DNA from: an uncultured Clostridia bacterium
GTDB lineage: Bacteria > Bacillota > Clostridia > Christensenellales > Pumilibacteraceae
Assembly: GCA_947385185.1 (NCBI GenBank)
Contig: CANDJX010000019.1
Coordinates: 1 to 17,262, forward strand
Reading direction: 5' to 3'
Length of the DNA: 17,262 bases
Of this stretch, positions 1 through 6,819 are shown piece by piece (position 1 is the first letter of the stretch; each line of letters starts with the position of its first letter). The translations under genes were made by a program, and so were the position numbers. The notes beneath the pieces were generated by a model. That model was given only the letters and a program-made list of their open reading frames with translations. It was not told the DNA's origin and did no database searches.

Positions 1-387
1 CACTATCTCTATTTTTGACGAAACCGTATCGATCGCGTCTATCACGTAAGAGTAGGAAGAAAAATCCAACGGCGTGTCCCGGTCGAAAAACAGCTTTTCG
101 GCGATGATTTCCGCGCCGCCGTTAATTTCGAGCAAACGGGCGCGCGCCGCCTCGACCTTGCTCATGCCAACGGTTTTTTCGGTGGCGAATAACTGGCGAT
201 TGAGGTTGGACGGAGAAAATACGTCGCCGTCTGCGAGCGTCAGACTGCCTACGCCGGCGCGCACGAGCGCTTCCGCGGCATGTCCGCCCACGCCGCCCAC
301 GCCGAAAAGCAGTACGCGCGCATTATTCAATTTTTTCAGTCCGCTTTCGCCGATCAGTCCGACGGTGCGGTCGTTTCGCGTTTCCAT
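1..387 (-). CDS. tcdA: tRNA threonylcarbamoyladenosine dehydratase (TcdA/CsdL), 5' part only
   Basis: This is the first 129 codons of a ThiF/E1-like protein; the rest lies beyond the left edge and the frame is open to base 1. The visible part has the Rossmann ATP-binding motif GVGGVGGHAAEALVRAG (about residues 29-45), the acidic loop LADGDVFSPSNLNRQ that in E1-like enzymes positions ATP, and DAIDTVSSK near the edge. In the family this layout belongs to the ATP-dependent enzyme (YgdL in E. coli, YrvM in B. subtilis) that cyclises t6A37 of ANN-decoding tRNAs to ct6A. The first residues, METRNDRTVGLIGESGLKKL, match the usual N-terminus, which supports ATG 387. The ATG lies 6 nt after an extended -10 box, with no Shine-Dalgarno. 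It is divergent from the glycosylase gene at 478. Other ThiF members (MoeB, ThiF) are possible but fit the N-terminus less well. Confidence 0.88.
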   Translation of the reverse strand, partial: METRNDRTVGLIGESGLKKLNNARVLLFGVGGVGGHAAEALVRAGVGSLTLADGDVFSPSNLNRQLFATEKTVGMSKVEAARARLLEINGGAEIIAEKLFFDRDTPLDFSSYSYVIDAIDTVSSKIEIV

Positions 388-393
388 ACCGCT

Positions 394-422
394 ATTCTAT
401 CACAAACGCAAGGCGAGGTAAA
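394..422 (-). promoter_or_regulatory. Predicted leaderless promoter of tcdA
   Basis: On the minus strand TTTACC (422-417) is followed after 17 nt by TAGAAT (399-394), which is preceded by TG-A, an extended -10 arrangement. The ATG starts 6 nt after the -10 box, so the expected start of transcription falls on or next to the start codon. Confidence 0.6.
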
Positions 423-441
423 GGAAAAAGCGGCGAAAGAC

Positions 442-471
442 TTGACTTTGCCGCGAAGAGAGTATTATTAT
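442..471 (+). promoter_or_regulatory. Predicted leaderless promoter of the DNA glycosylase gene
   Basis: TTGACT (442-447), an 18-nt spacer and TATTAT (466-471), then only TTCGTT before the ATG at 478. There is no room for a ribosome binding site. The -35 boxes of this promoter and of the divergent tcdA promoter are about 20 nt apart. Confidence 0.6.
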
Positions 472-477
472 TTCGTT

Positions 478-963
478 ATGAAGTACGAAAAAGTCTTTCA
501 TACGCTTAAGCCGGTGTTCGATTCCGATAGCCGCGTACTCGTCCTCGGTAGTATGCCGTCGCCGAAATCGCGCGAGGTCGGGTTCTATTACGGTCACCCG
601 CAAAACAGGTTCTGGCGCGTGCTTGCCGAAGTGTTCGGCGCGCCCTTTCCGTCGACGACCGACGAACGAAAAGCGTTTGCGCTGAATCACCGTATAGCGC
701 TCTGGGACGTCATCGCCGAATGCGACATCGCCGGCGCGGCGGACTCGAGCATAAAAAACGCAACGCCGAACGATTTTTCGGCCATAACTTCGGTATGCGA
801 CATACGCAAAGTCTTTACCGTCGGACGCACGGCAACCGATCTGTACAAAAAATTCACGGGAAACGACAGCGTTTGTCTGCCGTCGCCGAGCGGCGCAAAC
901 TGCGCCGTAAGTTTCGACAAACTCGTAGAAGCGTATTCCGCCATTGCAGAAAGCGTGAAATGA
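478..963 (+). CDS. DNA-deoxyinosine / uracil-DNA glycosylase (UDG superfamily, family 6-like)
   Basis: A 161-residue protein of the uracil-DNA glycosylase superfamily. Motif 1 is GSMPSPKS (residues 24-31), followed by YYGHPQNRFW (37-46), the signature of the hypoxanthine-DNA glycosylase group. WDVIAECDIAGAADSSIKN follows at 76-94, and the C-terminal motif is LPSPSGANC (134-142), where relatives usually have LPSTSPAN. The family removes deaminated bases, mainly hypoxanthine, from DNA in the cytoplasm as the first step of base excision repair. The length is normal. The frame stays open upstream to about 280, but that part is antisense to tcdA and does not match the family; the homology starts at ATG 478, which sits 6 nt after a -10 box. 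Family membership is clear; exact base specificity is inferred. The gene is alone on the plus strand, followed by repeats. Confidence 0.88.
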   Translation: MKYEKVFHTLKPVFDSDSRVLVLGSMPSPKSREVGFYYGHPQNRFWRVLAEVFGAPFPSTTDERKAFALNHRIALWDVIAECDIAGAADSSIKNATPNDFSAITSVCDIRKVFTVGRTATDLYKKFTGNDSVCLPSPSGANCAVSFDKLVEAYSAIAESVK

Positions 964-1009
964 GTTATGATAAATATTTAGGCTTTTTAATAAAAGCGGA
1001 AATTCCGTA

Positions 1010-1035
1010 TTACGCTTTTTCGTGCGCCGAAAAAG
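1010..1035. repeat. Hairpin repeat, copy 1 (26 bp)
   Basis: Identical to 1142-1167. It contains CTTTTTCG and CGAAAAAG separated by a 5-nt loop, so both strands can form an 8-bp hairpin. Copy 1 could act as a weak terminator for the glycosylase gene, but no T-run follows it. Confidence 0.75.
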
Positions 1036-1141
1036 TATAAAGGAAGCGCAGACGCGCGTAAGACATTTAATAAGTTTTTTATTTTATAATGTAAACTCCG
1101 TGCGGGGTGCGATACAGTATTGAGCTGTAAGCTCGTGTATT

Positions 1142-1167
1142 TTACGCTTTTTCGTGCGCCGAAAAAG
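1142..1167. repeat. Hairpin repeat, copy 2 (26 bp)
   Basis: Exact second copy of 1010-1035, 132 bp downstream in the same orientation. Flanking sequences differ, so the repeated unit is about this long. Confidence 0.75.
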
Positions 1168-1182
1168 CTAAGCAAAAAGGCG

Positions 1183-1209
1183 TCGGGGACACTTCCGATG
1201 TGTCCCCGA
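1183..1209. repeat. Perfect 10-bp inverted repeat
   Basis: TCGGGGACAC (1183-1192) and GTGTCCCCGA (1200-1209) flank a 7-nt loop. No T-run follows on either strand, so it is not a typical intrinsic terminator. It lies next to the hairpin repeats and may belong to the same dispersed element. Confidence 0.7.
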
Positions 1210-1351
1210 ACCCCCGCAGACGGTCCAGTCAATCTCCGGATGTGTAAACTTTTCATTGTTTACTGAGTCTGTTTCTTCCCTATCCTTTGTTGCTTGTCTT
1301 TATTCCATATTTATTAATACTATGTTATGTAAAATCAAGTGGTTTTTTTCT

Positions 1352-1507
1352 TGTCATCTCGACCGAAGCACCGCAAGGTGCGAAGCGGAGAGATCTTTAT
1401 GTTTTTTAGGACTTTATTTATAGAAGATTTCTCCGCGCGCGGCTTTCGCCGCTTGGTCGAAATGACAGGGGTGGTACGATTTCACGCGCTTGGTCGAAAT
1501 GACAGGG
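1352..1507. repeat. Palindromic dispersed-repeat-like element
   Basis: The left arm TGTCATCTCGACCGAAGC (1352-1369) is a near inverted copy of GCTTGGTCGAAATGACA (1451-1467). The 20-bp right-arm sequence occurs again directly at 1488-1507. Inside, GCGGAGAGATCTT (1385-1397) pairs with AAGATTTCTCCGC (1424-1436) with one mismatch. The whole resembles non-coding MITE- or REP-like intergenic elements. No transposase is present. Confidence 0.7.
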
Positions 1508-1545
1508 AAAGAAACTGAAAATTTTGCAAGCTATGATAAGTAATT

Positions 1546-1655
1546 TGCGCAGCTTAGAAGCAAGCAGGTCGAGGAACGCGAGGATAACCCGAGGGATTGT
1601 ACTTATCGTACATGACCGAGGGTTGCCGCAGCGTGACAATGAAATGCGCAGCTTA
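1546..1655. repeat. Repeat-like block flanked by an 11-bp direct repeat
   Basis: TGCGCAGCTTA occurs at 1546-1556 and again at 1645-1655. Between them lie nested inverted repeats: AACCC/GGGTT at 1586-1590 and 1620-1624, and TGTAC/GTACA at 1598-1602 and 1608-1612. No coding potential was recognised. Confidence 0.45.
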
Positions 1656-1666
1656 TAAGCCGCGCA

Positions 1667-1699
1667 ATAAGCCGCCACGAAAAAATCGTAGCGGCTTAT
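1667..1699 (-). terminator. Hairpin downstream of lysC, possible terminator
   Basis: A 14-bp stem (1667-1680 with 1686-1699) has a 5-nt loop. The single irregular pair is G-U in minus-strand RNA but a C-A mismatch in plus-strand RNA, so the structure suits the minus-strand transcript leaving lysC. No U-tract follows on the minus strand; the only T-run (1704-1708 region) is on the plus side. Termination efficiency is therefore uncertain. Confidence 0.45.
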
Positions 1700-1740
1700 C
1701 TCCCTTTTTATTCCCTGTTTGCGGCAATGCCGTAATAGGC

Positions 1741-3066
1741 TTATTTTACAAATTCGCGATAAAGCGATGCGATCGCCTTTTCGTAATCGGCGTCCTCGAC
1801 GGCAACGATAATGTTCATCTCGCTCGAACCCTGATCGATCATGCGAATATTGATGTCCGCGTCGGAAAGCGCTTTGCAGACGCGCGACGCCGTGCCTTTC
1901 GTTTTGTTCATTCCGTGACCGACGACCGCAATAAGCGCAAGCCCTTTATTCATTTCTATCGTAGTCGGCTTGCATCTTTCCTTGATCGTAGCAATGGTAT
2001 CCGCAAGCGTACGATCGTCCGTCGGATCGATAACGAGCGTAACGGTATCGATGCCCGTCGGCATATGCTCGAGCGAAATACCGTTTTCGTACAGAATGTC
2101 GAGCAAGCTCTTACAGAACCCGAGCTCGTTGTTCATCATCTGTTTTTCGAGGAAGATACCGACGAAATTCTTTTTGCCCGCAATACCGGTGATCACGTCG
2201 TCGTCCGAACGGGTAAACTTGCCGCAGAGGAGATCCTCGTATTTCACTATCATCGTGCCCTTAGCCGAGGGGTCGAACGTATTTCTTATATTGATCGGAA
2301 TACCCGCAACGTTGACCGGAAAAACCGCTTCGGGGTGAAGAACTCCCGCGCCCATATACGAAAGCTCGCGAAGTTCGCGATAAGTCACCATTTCGATGAC
2401 TTTCGGGTTCTTTACTATGCGCGGATCGCAAACCATGAATCCGCTTACGTCCGTCCAGTTCTCGTAAACCGACGCATGAACGGCGCGCGCCACTATAGCG
2501 CCCGAAACGTCCGACCCGCCGCGAGAAAACGCTTTGATGTTTCCGTGCTCGTCCGTGCCGTAAAAACCGGGCACGACCGCGCGTTTCGCTTTGGACAGAA
2601 CTTCGCCGGCAAGCTCCTGCGTAAGATCCGCATCGAGCGCGCCGCCCGAAAAACGCACGATATCCGCCGCGTCCACGAAGGTGTATCCGAGCAGTTTTGC
2701 GAGCACTTTTGCCGAAAGGTATTCGCCGCGGCTGACGATATAATCGTACGTCGCGTCCGTGATAGCGTGCGCGTATATCCTGTCGAGGTCGCCCGACAGG
2801 TCGAGTTTGAGCCCGAGCCCGCTTATTATCTCACCGAAGCGGGATTCTATAACGTCCATTACGTCGCGCTTGCCCTTCTCCGTCTGTTCTTCGTAAAGCT
2901 TTATCAGAAGATCGGTGACTTTCGTGTCGCCTGCCTCGCGTTTGCCCGGAGCGCTGACGACTACGAATTTCGCGTCCTTATCCGCGAGCACAATGTCGCG
3001 TACCTGAGCTATACTCGCCGCGTTCGCCATCGACGTTCCGCCGAATTTCAGTGTTTTCACCGCCAT
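1741..3066 (-). CDS. lysC: Aspartate kinase (aspartokinase III / YclM type) with two ACT domains
   Basis: A 441-residue aspartokinase, which phosphorylates L-aspartate at the entry to lysine, threonine, methionine and diaminopimelate synthesis in the cytoplasm. The amino-acid kinase domain (about 1-290) shows KFGGTS (7-12), SRGEYLSAK (112-120), SRGGSDVSGA (181-190) and WTDVSGFMVCDPRIV (204-218). Two ACT domains follow at about 299-370 and 376-441, the region where end-product amino acids bind in the family. Length and layout match the monofunctional B. subtilis YclM class; there is no homoserine dehydrogenase domain. The start ATG has a good Shine-Dalgarno, AGGAAAGG, 6 nt upstream. It is the last gene of the cdaA-DUF1015-lysC unit, 33 nt after DUF1015. 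Which amino acid inhibits it cannot be read from the sequence. Confidence 0.96.
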   Translation of the reverse strand: MAVKTLKFGGTSMANAASIAQVRDIVLADKDAKFVVVSAPGKREAGDTKVTDLLIKLYEEQTEKGKRDVMDVIESRFGEIISGLGLKLDLSGDLDRIYAHAITDATYDYIVSRGEYLSAKVLAKLLGYTFVDAADIVRFSGGALDADLTQELAGEVLSKAKRAVVPGFYGTDEHGNIKAFSRGGSDVSGAIVARAVHASVYENWTDVSGFMVCDPRIVKNPKVIEMVTYRELRELSYMGAGVLHPEAVFPVNVAGIPINIRNTFDPSAKGTMIVKYEDLLCGKFTRSDDDVITGIAGKKNFVGIFLEKQMMNNELGFCKSLLDILYENGISLEHMPTGIDTVTLVIDPTDDRTLADTIATIKERCKPTTIEMNKGLALIAVVGHGMNKTKGTASRVCKALSDADINIRMIDQGSSEMNIIVAVEDADYEKAIASLYREFVK

Positions 3067-3099
3067 ATATCTATCCTTTCCTATAGAATTGTATTTTAT

Positions 3100-4260
3100 T
3101 TATCCGCGCCCGATCTCGCGCAATTCGTAATAGTACCGCTTTTCCCACGCCTGCCCGAGCGAGAACGTCTTGCGCGGAAGTCTGCCATGCTTCGATACGT
3201 ATCCGAAAAAGGTGTCTTTCGGAATCGTCGGCATGACGAATCCGACGGCGTTATGTTTTTCGCACAGCGCGCGCAGGTCGGCTTCGCCGTGAACGTAATC
3301 CGCTTTAACCGACGGGTGCGACGATATATAATCGTCTATGTAATCCTGCACCGCGCGGTACGTTTCTATACCGTCCGCAGGGCAAGGGACTTCCGCTTCG
3401 ACTTTTCCGACGACCTTAAGACTGCCGCCGCGACCGAAACAAAGTTCTTCCGCCCCGAGATCCGTATTATATAATATTCTGTGTATCGGGTGAAAGACAA
3501 CCGCGTCCGATCTGAGGTTTTCTATTTCCACCGTCGCGTAACGCGCGCGATCGGCGCGTTCGTCGCCTTTGTCTTTAAGTTCTTCGTACAACGCTTTCGC
3601 CGAAGCCAGCGAATGATTGCCGTCGCCGACGAGTATAAACGGTTCGCCCGCTTTTTCGGCTCTGCTTTCGAGCGCGTCGAGCGCGCGAAGTACGTTTTCG
3701 GGCTCGACGACAGAGAATCCTTCGAGTCTGCCGCCCGCGCCGAGGTCTGCTTCGTACAGCTTTTTGCCCTTACCTATAAGCGGTTCGACGACCGTACGTT
3801 CTTCGTCGTCGATCAGGCACAGAACGTGCGACGCTTCGTAACGCGACGCGCGGCGCACGGCAAGCCGGGGCGGAATGCGTTCGAGCACCGTACCTTCGGT
3901 CGCGCGCACCGGCGCTTTGCCGTTAAACGTATACTTTTCGAGATCGATCGTGCATACAAGACCGTACCGCTCTACACCGCCCACAGTGCGTTTCGTGAGA
4001 ATAAGCCCGCTCGACTTTTCGAAAATATCCGACGCGGCGTACTTTTCCGACGCGGCGGTGATTGCGGGCAGTCTTGCGTCTATATCGCCGAGAAACGCTT
4101 CGGGACAGATCAGATCGAGCGTGCTCGGCGCGTCGCCTATGCGCGCTTTTTCTCTCTCCCAATATTCGGGCGACGACGTGTACTGATCGCAGGCGACCAC
4201 CGCCCATTTATCGTCGGACTTTTTCGGGATAAGAAAATCGCCGCAAGCTACGACGCTCAT
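3100..4260 (-). CDS. DUF1015 family protein
   Basis: A 386-residue cytoplasmic protein of the DUF1015 family, whose biochemical role is not established to my knowledge. Recognisable parts are VVACDQYTSSPEYW (21-34), the RATEG...RIPPRLAVRR stretch (119-137), the family hallmark GDGNHSLASAK (212-222; often DGHHR-like in relatives) and the C-terminal LPRKTFSLGQAWEKRYYYELREI. No signal peptide or membrane segment is seen and the length is typical. Its ATG overlaps the TGA of cdaA as ATGA, so translation is probably coupled. A GGGGGCG ribosome-binding sequence lies inside the 3' end of cdaA. The conserved Asp/His motif suggests an active or metal site, but that is inference. Position between cdaA and lysC does not settle its function. 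Confidence 0.88.
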   Translation of the reverse strand: MSVVACGDFLIPKKSDDKWAVVACDQYTSSPEYWEREKARIGDAPSTLDLICPEAFLGDIDARLPAITAASEKYAASDIFEKSSGLILTKRTVGGVERYGLVCTIDLEKYTFNGKAPVRATEGTVLERIPPRLAVRRASRYEASHVLCLIDDEERTVVEPLIGKGKKLYEADLGAGGRLEGFSVVEPENVLRALDALESRAEKAGEPFILVGDGNHSLASAKALYEELKDKGDERADRARYATVEIENLRSDAVVFHPIHRILYNTDLGAEELCFGRGGSLKVVGKVEAEVPCPADGIETYRAVQDYIDDYISSHPSVKADYVHGEADLRALCEKHNAVGFVMPTIPKDTFFGYVSKHGRLPRKTFSLGQAWEKRYYYELREIGRG

Positions 4261-5300
4261 TTACGCCCCCGCTTTTTCTTGGCGGGTTTTTCCGCCTTCA
4301 GTCCGAATACCTGTTCTATAACGTCGGCAAGCATAACCGCGTCGTAATAACGGTCGAGTTTGCCGTCCTTGGCTACGGAAATAATGCCCGTTTCTTCGCT
4401 GACGACGATGGCGAGCACGTCGTACTGTTCGGTCACGCCGAGCGCGGCGCGATGACGCGTGCCGAGCTCTTTCGGAAGCGACTGATTTTGCGACAAAGGC
4501 AAAAAGCAACCCGCCGCAAGGATTTTATTGCCGCGGATAAATACCGCGCCGTCGTGAAGATCGGCGTTCGTATTGAAAAGGCACTCGATAAGCGGCTGGC
4601 TCAGACGCGCGCCGAGCGCAGTACCGCTTTCGAGAATATGTTTCGGAAGCGACTGTTTTGTAAGCAGAATGAGCGCGCCGCAATTGTCTTTGGACATATT
4701 GAGTACGGCTTTTACTATATCGTCCACAGCCTCGCGAAGTTCTTCTTCGGTGCTGTCGTAATCGGTCTGGAACGAAACGTTATCCGAACGACTCGCCACT
4801 TTGATAAGCGCGCGGCGAAGCTCCTGCGGAAACATCGCAAGCACGGCAATGAGTATAAGCAAAAATCCGTAACCGAACACGTTGCCCATCACGGGGAAAC
4901 CGATGAGCGGACTGGCGAGTACGAGCACTACGGCGACGAGCATTACGAGGAACTTTGCAAGCGGCGAAGAATTGTTTTTGCGCAAAAGTACGAGCACGAC
5001 GTAGACCGCCGCAAACAATAAGATTATGTCTATCACGCTTACGACCGCACGCCCTACGCTCGAAAACTCGACTGCGATATTATATCCGAATTTCTCGAAA
5101 AAATCGACGAAATCCACAGCCTCGGACGAATGCCCCGCGCCGAGTCCGACCGAAACGCACCATATCGCCGCGGTGATACCGAGCGCAATGAGTTTCAGTA
5201 CGATGTCACGCACGAAAATCGCTTTCATTACTCCGACGAAAGCGTTTTCGCGTTTCTCCCCGTTATTTTCCGGCGTTACCGGTGTTTTAAGATCAGCCAT
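4257..5300 (-). CDS. cdaA: Membrane diadenylate cyclase CdaA, with an extra N-terminal helix
   Basis: A 347-residue diadenylate cyclase, which condenses two ATP into c-di-AMP, the second messenger for potassium and osmolyte balance and cell-wall homeostasis in Firmicutes. The DAC domain (about 165-335) contains both catalytic motifs: DGA (250-252, in LHDGAVFIRGNKILAAGC) and RHR (282-284, in LGTRHRAALG), then VVSEETGIISVA. Three membrane helices expected for CdaA lie near 84-107, 115-135 and 142-158. Unusually there is a further N-terminal helix at about 32-52 plus a linker, and a Lys/Arg-rich tail (KKKRGRK), making it about 70 residues longer than the usual ~270. No cdaR or glmM follows; the next genes are DUF1015 (4-nt overlap) and lysC. 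The ATG lies 7 nt after a TATAAT box, so the mRNA is predicted leaderless. Confidence 0.95.
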   Translation of the reverse strand: MADLKTPVTPENNGEKRENAFVGVMKAIFVRDIVLKLIALGITAAIWCVSVGLGAGHSSEAVDFVDFFEKFGYNIAVEFSSVGRAVVSVIDIILLFAAVYVVLVLLRKNNSSPLAKFLVMLVAVVLVLASPLIGFPVMGNVFGYGFLLILIAVLAMFPQELRRALIKVASRSDNVSFQTDYDSTEEELREAVDDIVKAVLNMSKDNCGALILLTKQSLPKHILESGTALGARLSQPLIECLFNTNADLHDGAVFIRGNKILAAGCFLPLSQNQSLPKELGTRHRAALGVTEQYDVLAIVVSEETGIISVAKDGKLDRYYDAVMLADVIEQVFGLKAEKPAKKKRGRK

Positions 5301-5307
5301 CGGGAAT

Positions 5308-5336
5308 ATTATATACTTTTATTCGATATTTTTCAA
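5308..5336 (-). promoter_or_regulatory. Predicted leaderless promoter of the cdaA operon
   Basis: Minus strand TTGAAA (5336-5331), a 17-nt spacer and TATAAT (5313-5308), followed by ATTCCCG and then the ATG at 5300. Both boxes are at or near consensus, and the predicted transcription start coincides with the start codon. Confidence 0.75.
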
Positions 5337-5390
5337 TAGTTTTAGGCAGGTATTTTACGGGTAAATCAAATTTATTTCGTAAAAAATCGG

Positions 5391-6818
5391 TTATTTATCT
5401 TTATCGCCGTTTTCTCCGCCGCTCTTACCGTTATCATCGCCCGCGTCGCCCTTGTCTTTATCGTCGTCGCCGAAGTCCGGAAACGGATCAACCGACTTTA
5501 TGTCCACGAAAACTTCATTCTCGTCCGGCTTTTCGTAATCCATTCCGAATACCGCCACTTTGATATTCTTTCTCGGGTCGGGCATTTCCCTGTACTTACG
5601 TTCGCATTTACGGACGATTATCACTATCGGTACGAGCGCGCCGAGCGCAAGCACCGCAACGGTGATGAATCCGACGAGCGGCAACGTCGCCCAGACGTAT
5701 CCCCGCCCCGCCGCCTTGCTCTCCGTCAGAGCTTCGGCAAAGCCGTCTTTCGTGACTGAAAGCGCGAGCGTTTCCGCCGCCACCGCCATTTGTTTTGCAT
5801 AATCGCGATTGACCCGTTCGAGCCCCGCAACGGTATCGAGCGACGTGCCCGAAATGTTATCCGAATCCGAAGTTTCGCGATCGCCGATAAAGAATCCCGT
5901 ATCCGCCGCGCTCGTCATTGCGCATACGGCGAAATTGCCGTAAAAACGTCCCGCGTCCGAAAGCAGGTACGGCGGAGTGTACGGCAGGTCGTCGAGCATA
6001 CGCGTCGCATAGTCCGCCTGACTTACCGAGGGTTCGGCTACATAACCGCCGAAGCCGGCTTCCCGCGCCGTCCCGAGAATGAACTCGCCGTGCGACGTCG
6101 GCGCTTCGTCGAAATACGTCATTATACGGTCGCCGCCGAGGCGGTCTACGTTTACCGCGAGAAGTAGCGACTGTCTGCCGTTCGCGGTCAGATCGGTGAT
6201 GTAACGACCGGAACCCGCAAAGTCGATCTCGCCCATACCGTAGAACACGAAATCTATATCGACCGCCATTTTCGCGCGCGCTTCGTCCGAAGAAAGATAT
6301 TTCGCGAGTTCTATAAGCGTCGCGACGCCGGTAGCGTTATCCATGGCGCCCTCCGCCTTCGTCCCCTCGAAGTATACGTAACGGCTGTTGCCGGATACCG
6401 CGACCGTCGAGTACGTATTGTCGTAATGAGTGCCGATAACGACGCGGGGACGGTTCGAGCCGACTTCGCCGCGGACGGTCGCTATTATGTTCTGCGACGA
6501 AAACGCGTCGCCGTAAGTCGTTGTCTGGTCGAAGGACTGACGGGTCACGCCGCCTTCGGGCATAAAACTTTCGAGTTTCGTCTGTATCCAGTCTGCGGCT
6601 ATCTTTTCGCCGTCCTCGCCGTCGGGAACCGCAGCGCGCGTCTGCGACGTACGATCGGGACACGCTTTGACAAACTCTTTAAGCGCGTCTTCCATGTCGT
6701 CGGCGGTAAAAATCGTCGTTTCGGGGACCGCAATCGTTTCCCCGCACCCGGTGAATGCGACGAGCGTCATGAGCATTACCGTAACACATAAAAATAAAAG
6801 CGAAATCTTCCTGACCAC
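5391..6818 (-). CDS. M28-like peptidase-fold lipoprotein with C-terminal membrane anchor, catalytic site degenerate
   Basis: A 475-residue surface protein. It begins with a lipoprotein signal peptide (hydrophobic 5-22, lipobox AFTGC with Cys25). The M28 domain (about 45-355) shows THYDN (His131, Asp133), GAMDNATGVATLIELAKYL (Asp160) and NVDRLGG (Asp225). At the place of the paired Glu-Glu of active M28 enzymes it reads MGEIDFAGS, with Gly196 then Glu197, so the general-base Glu appears replaced by Gly. No clear final His ligand is seen in the ISGTSLDTVAGL segment. A strong membrane helix follows at 379-402, then a cytoplasmic, very acidic, low-complexity tail rich in D, G and K (450-475). The start is GTG, preceded by GGGGGCG and located just after the TGA of the upstream membrane protein. 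It may be a non-catalytic binding protein or have altered chemistry. Confidence 0.85.
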   Translation of the reverse strand: MVRKISLLFLCVTVMLMTLVAFTGCGETIAVPETTIFTADDMEDALKEFVKACPDRTSQTRAAVPDGEDGEKIAADWIQTKLESFMPEGGVTRQSFDQTTTYGDAFSSQNIIATVRGEVGSNRPRVVIGTHYDNTYSTVAVSGNSRYVYFEGTKAEGAMDNATGVATLIELAKYLSSDEARAKMAVDIDFVFYGMGEIDFAGSGRYITDLTANGRQSLLLAVNVDRLGGDRIMTYFDEAPTSHGEFILGTAREAGFGGYVAEPSVSQADYATRMLDDLPYTPPYLLSDAGRFYGNFAVCAMTSAADTGFFIGDRETSDSDNISGTSLDTVAGLERVNRDYAKQMAVAAETLALSVTKDGFAEALTESKAAGRGYVWATLPLVGFITVAVLALGALVPIVIIVRKCERKYREMPDPRKNIKVAVFGMDYEKPDENEVFVDIKSVDPFPDFGDDDKDKGDAGDDNGKSGGENGDKDK

Positions 6819-6819
6819 G

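Larger units (their letters stand above)
964..1740. other. Gene-free, repeat-rich intergenic region
   Basis: No convincing gene was found in these 777 bases. An open minus-strand frame at 987-1256 only reads through two copies of a hairpin repeat (it encodes FFGARKSV twice), so it was not called. The region contains, left to right: two copies of a 26-bp hairpin sequence, a 10-bp-stem palindrome at 1183-1209, a small GTAAAC/GTTTAC dyad at 1244-1263, a palindromic element at 1352-1507, a second repeat-like block at 1546-1655, and a hairpin at 1667-1699 just beyond lysC. Confidence 0.7.

Noticed and set aside
987..1256. 89-codon minus-strand frame in the repeat region
   Set aside because: It translates the hairpin repeat twice (FFGARKSV) and the adjacent palindrome; no ribosome binding site or family similarity.
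1597..3474. Long plus-strand open frame (625 codons) opposite lysC and DUF1015
   Set aside because: It is antisense to two clearly recognised genes, spans their boundary, is rich in Arg/His/Phe as expected from reversed codons, and has no family features or ribosome binding site.
5301..5390. Terminator between the M28 gene and cdaA
   Set aside because: Only a 7-bp A/T-rich stem (TTTTACG/CGTAAAA) with a loop of more than 20 nt is present; too weak to call.
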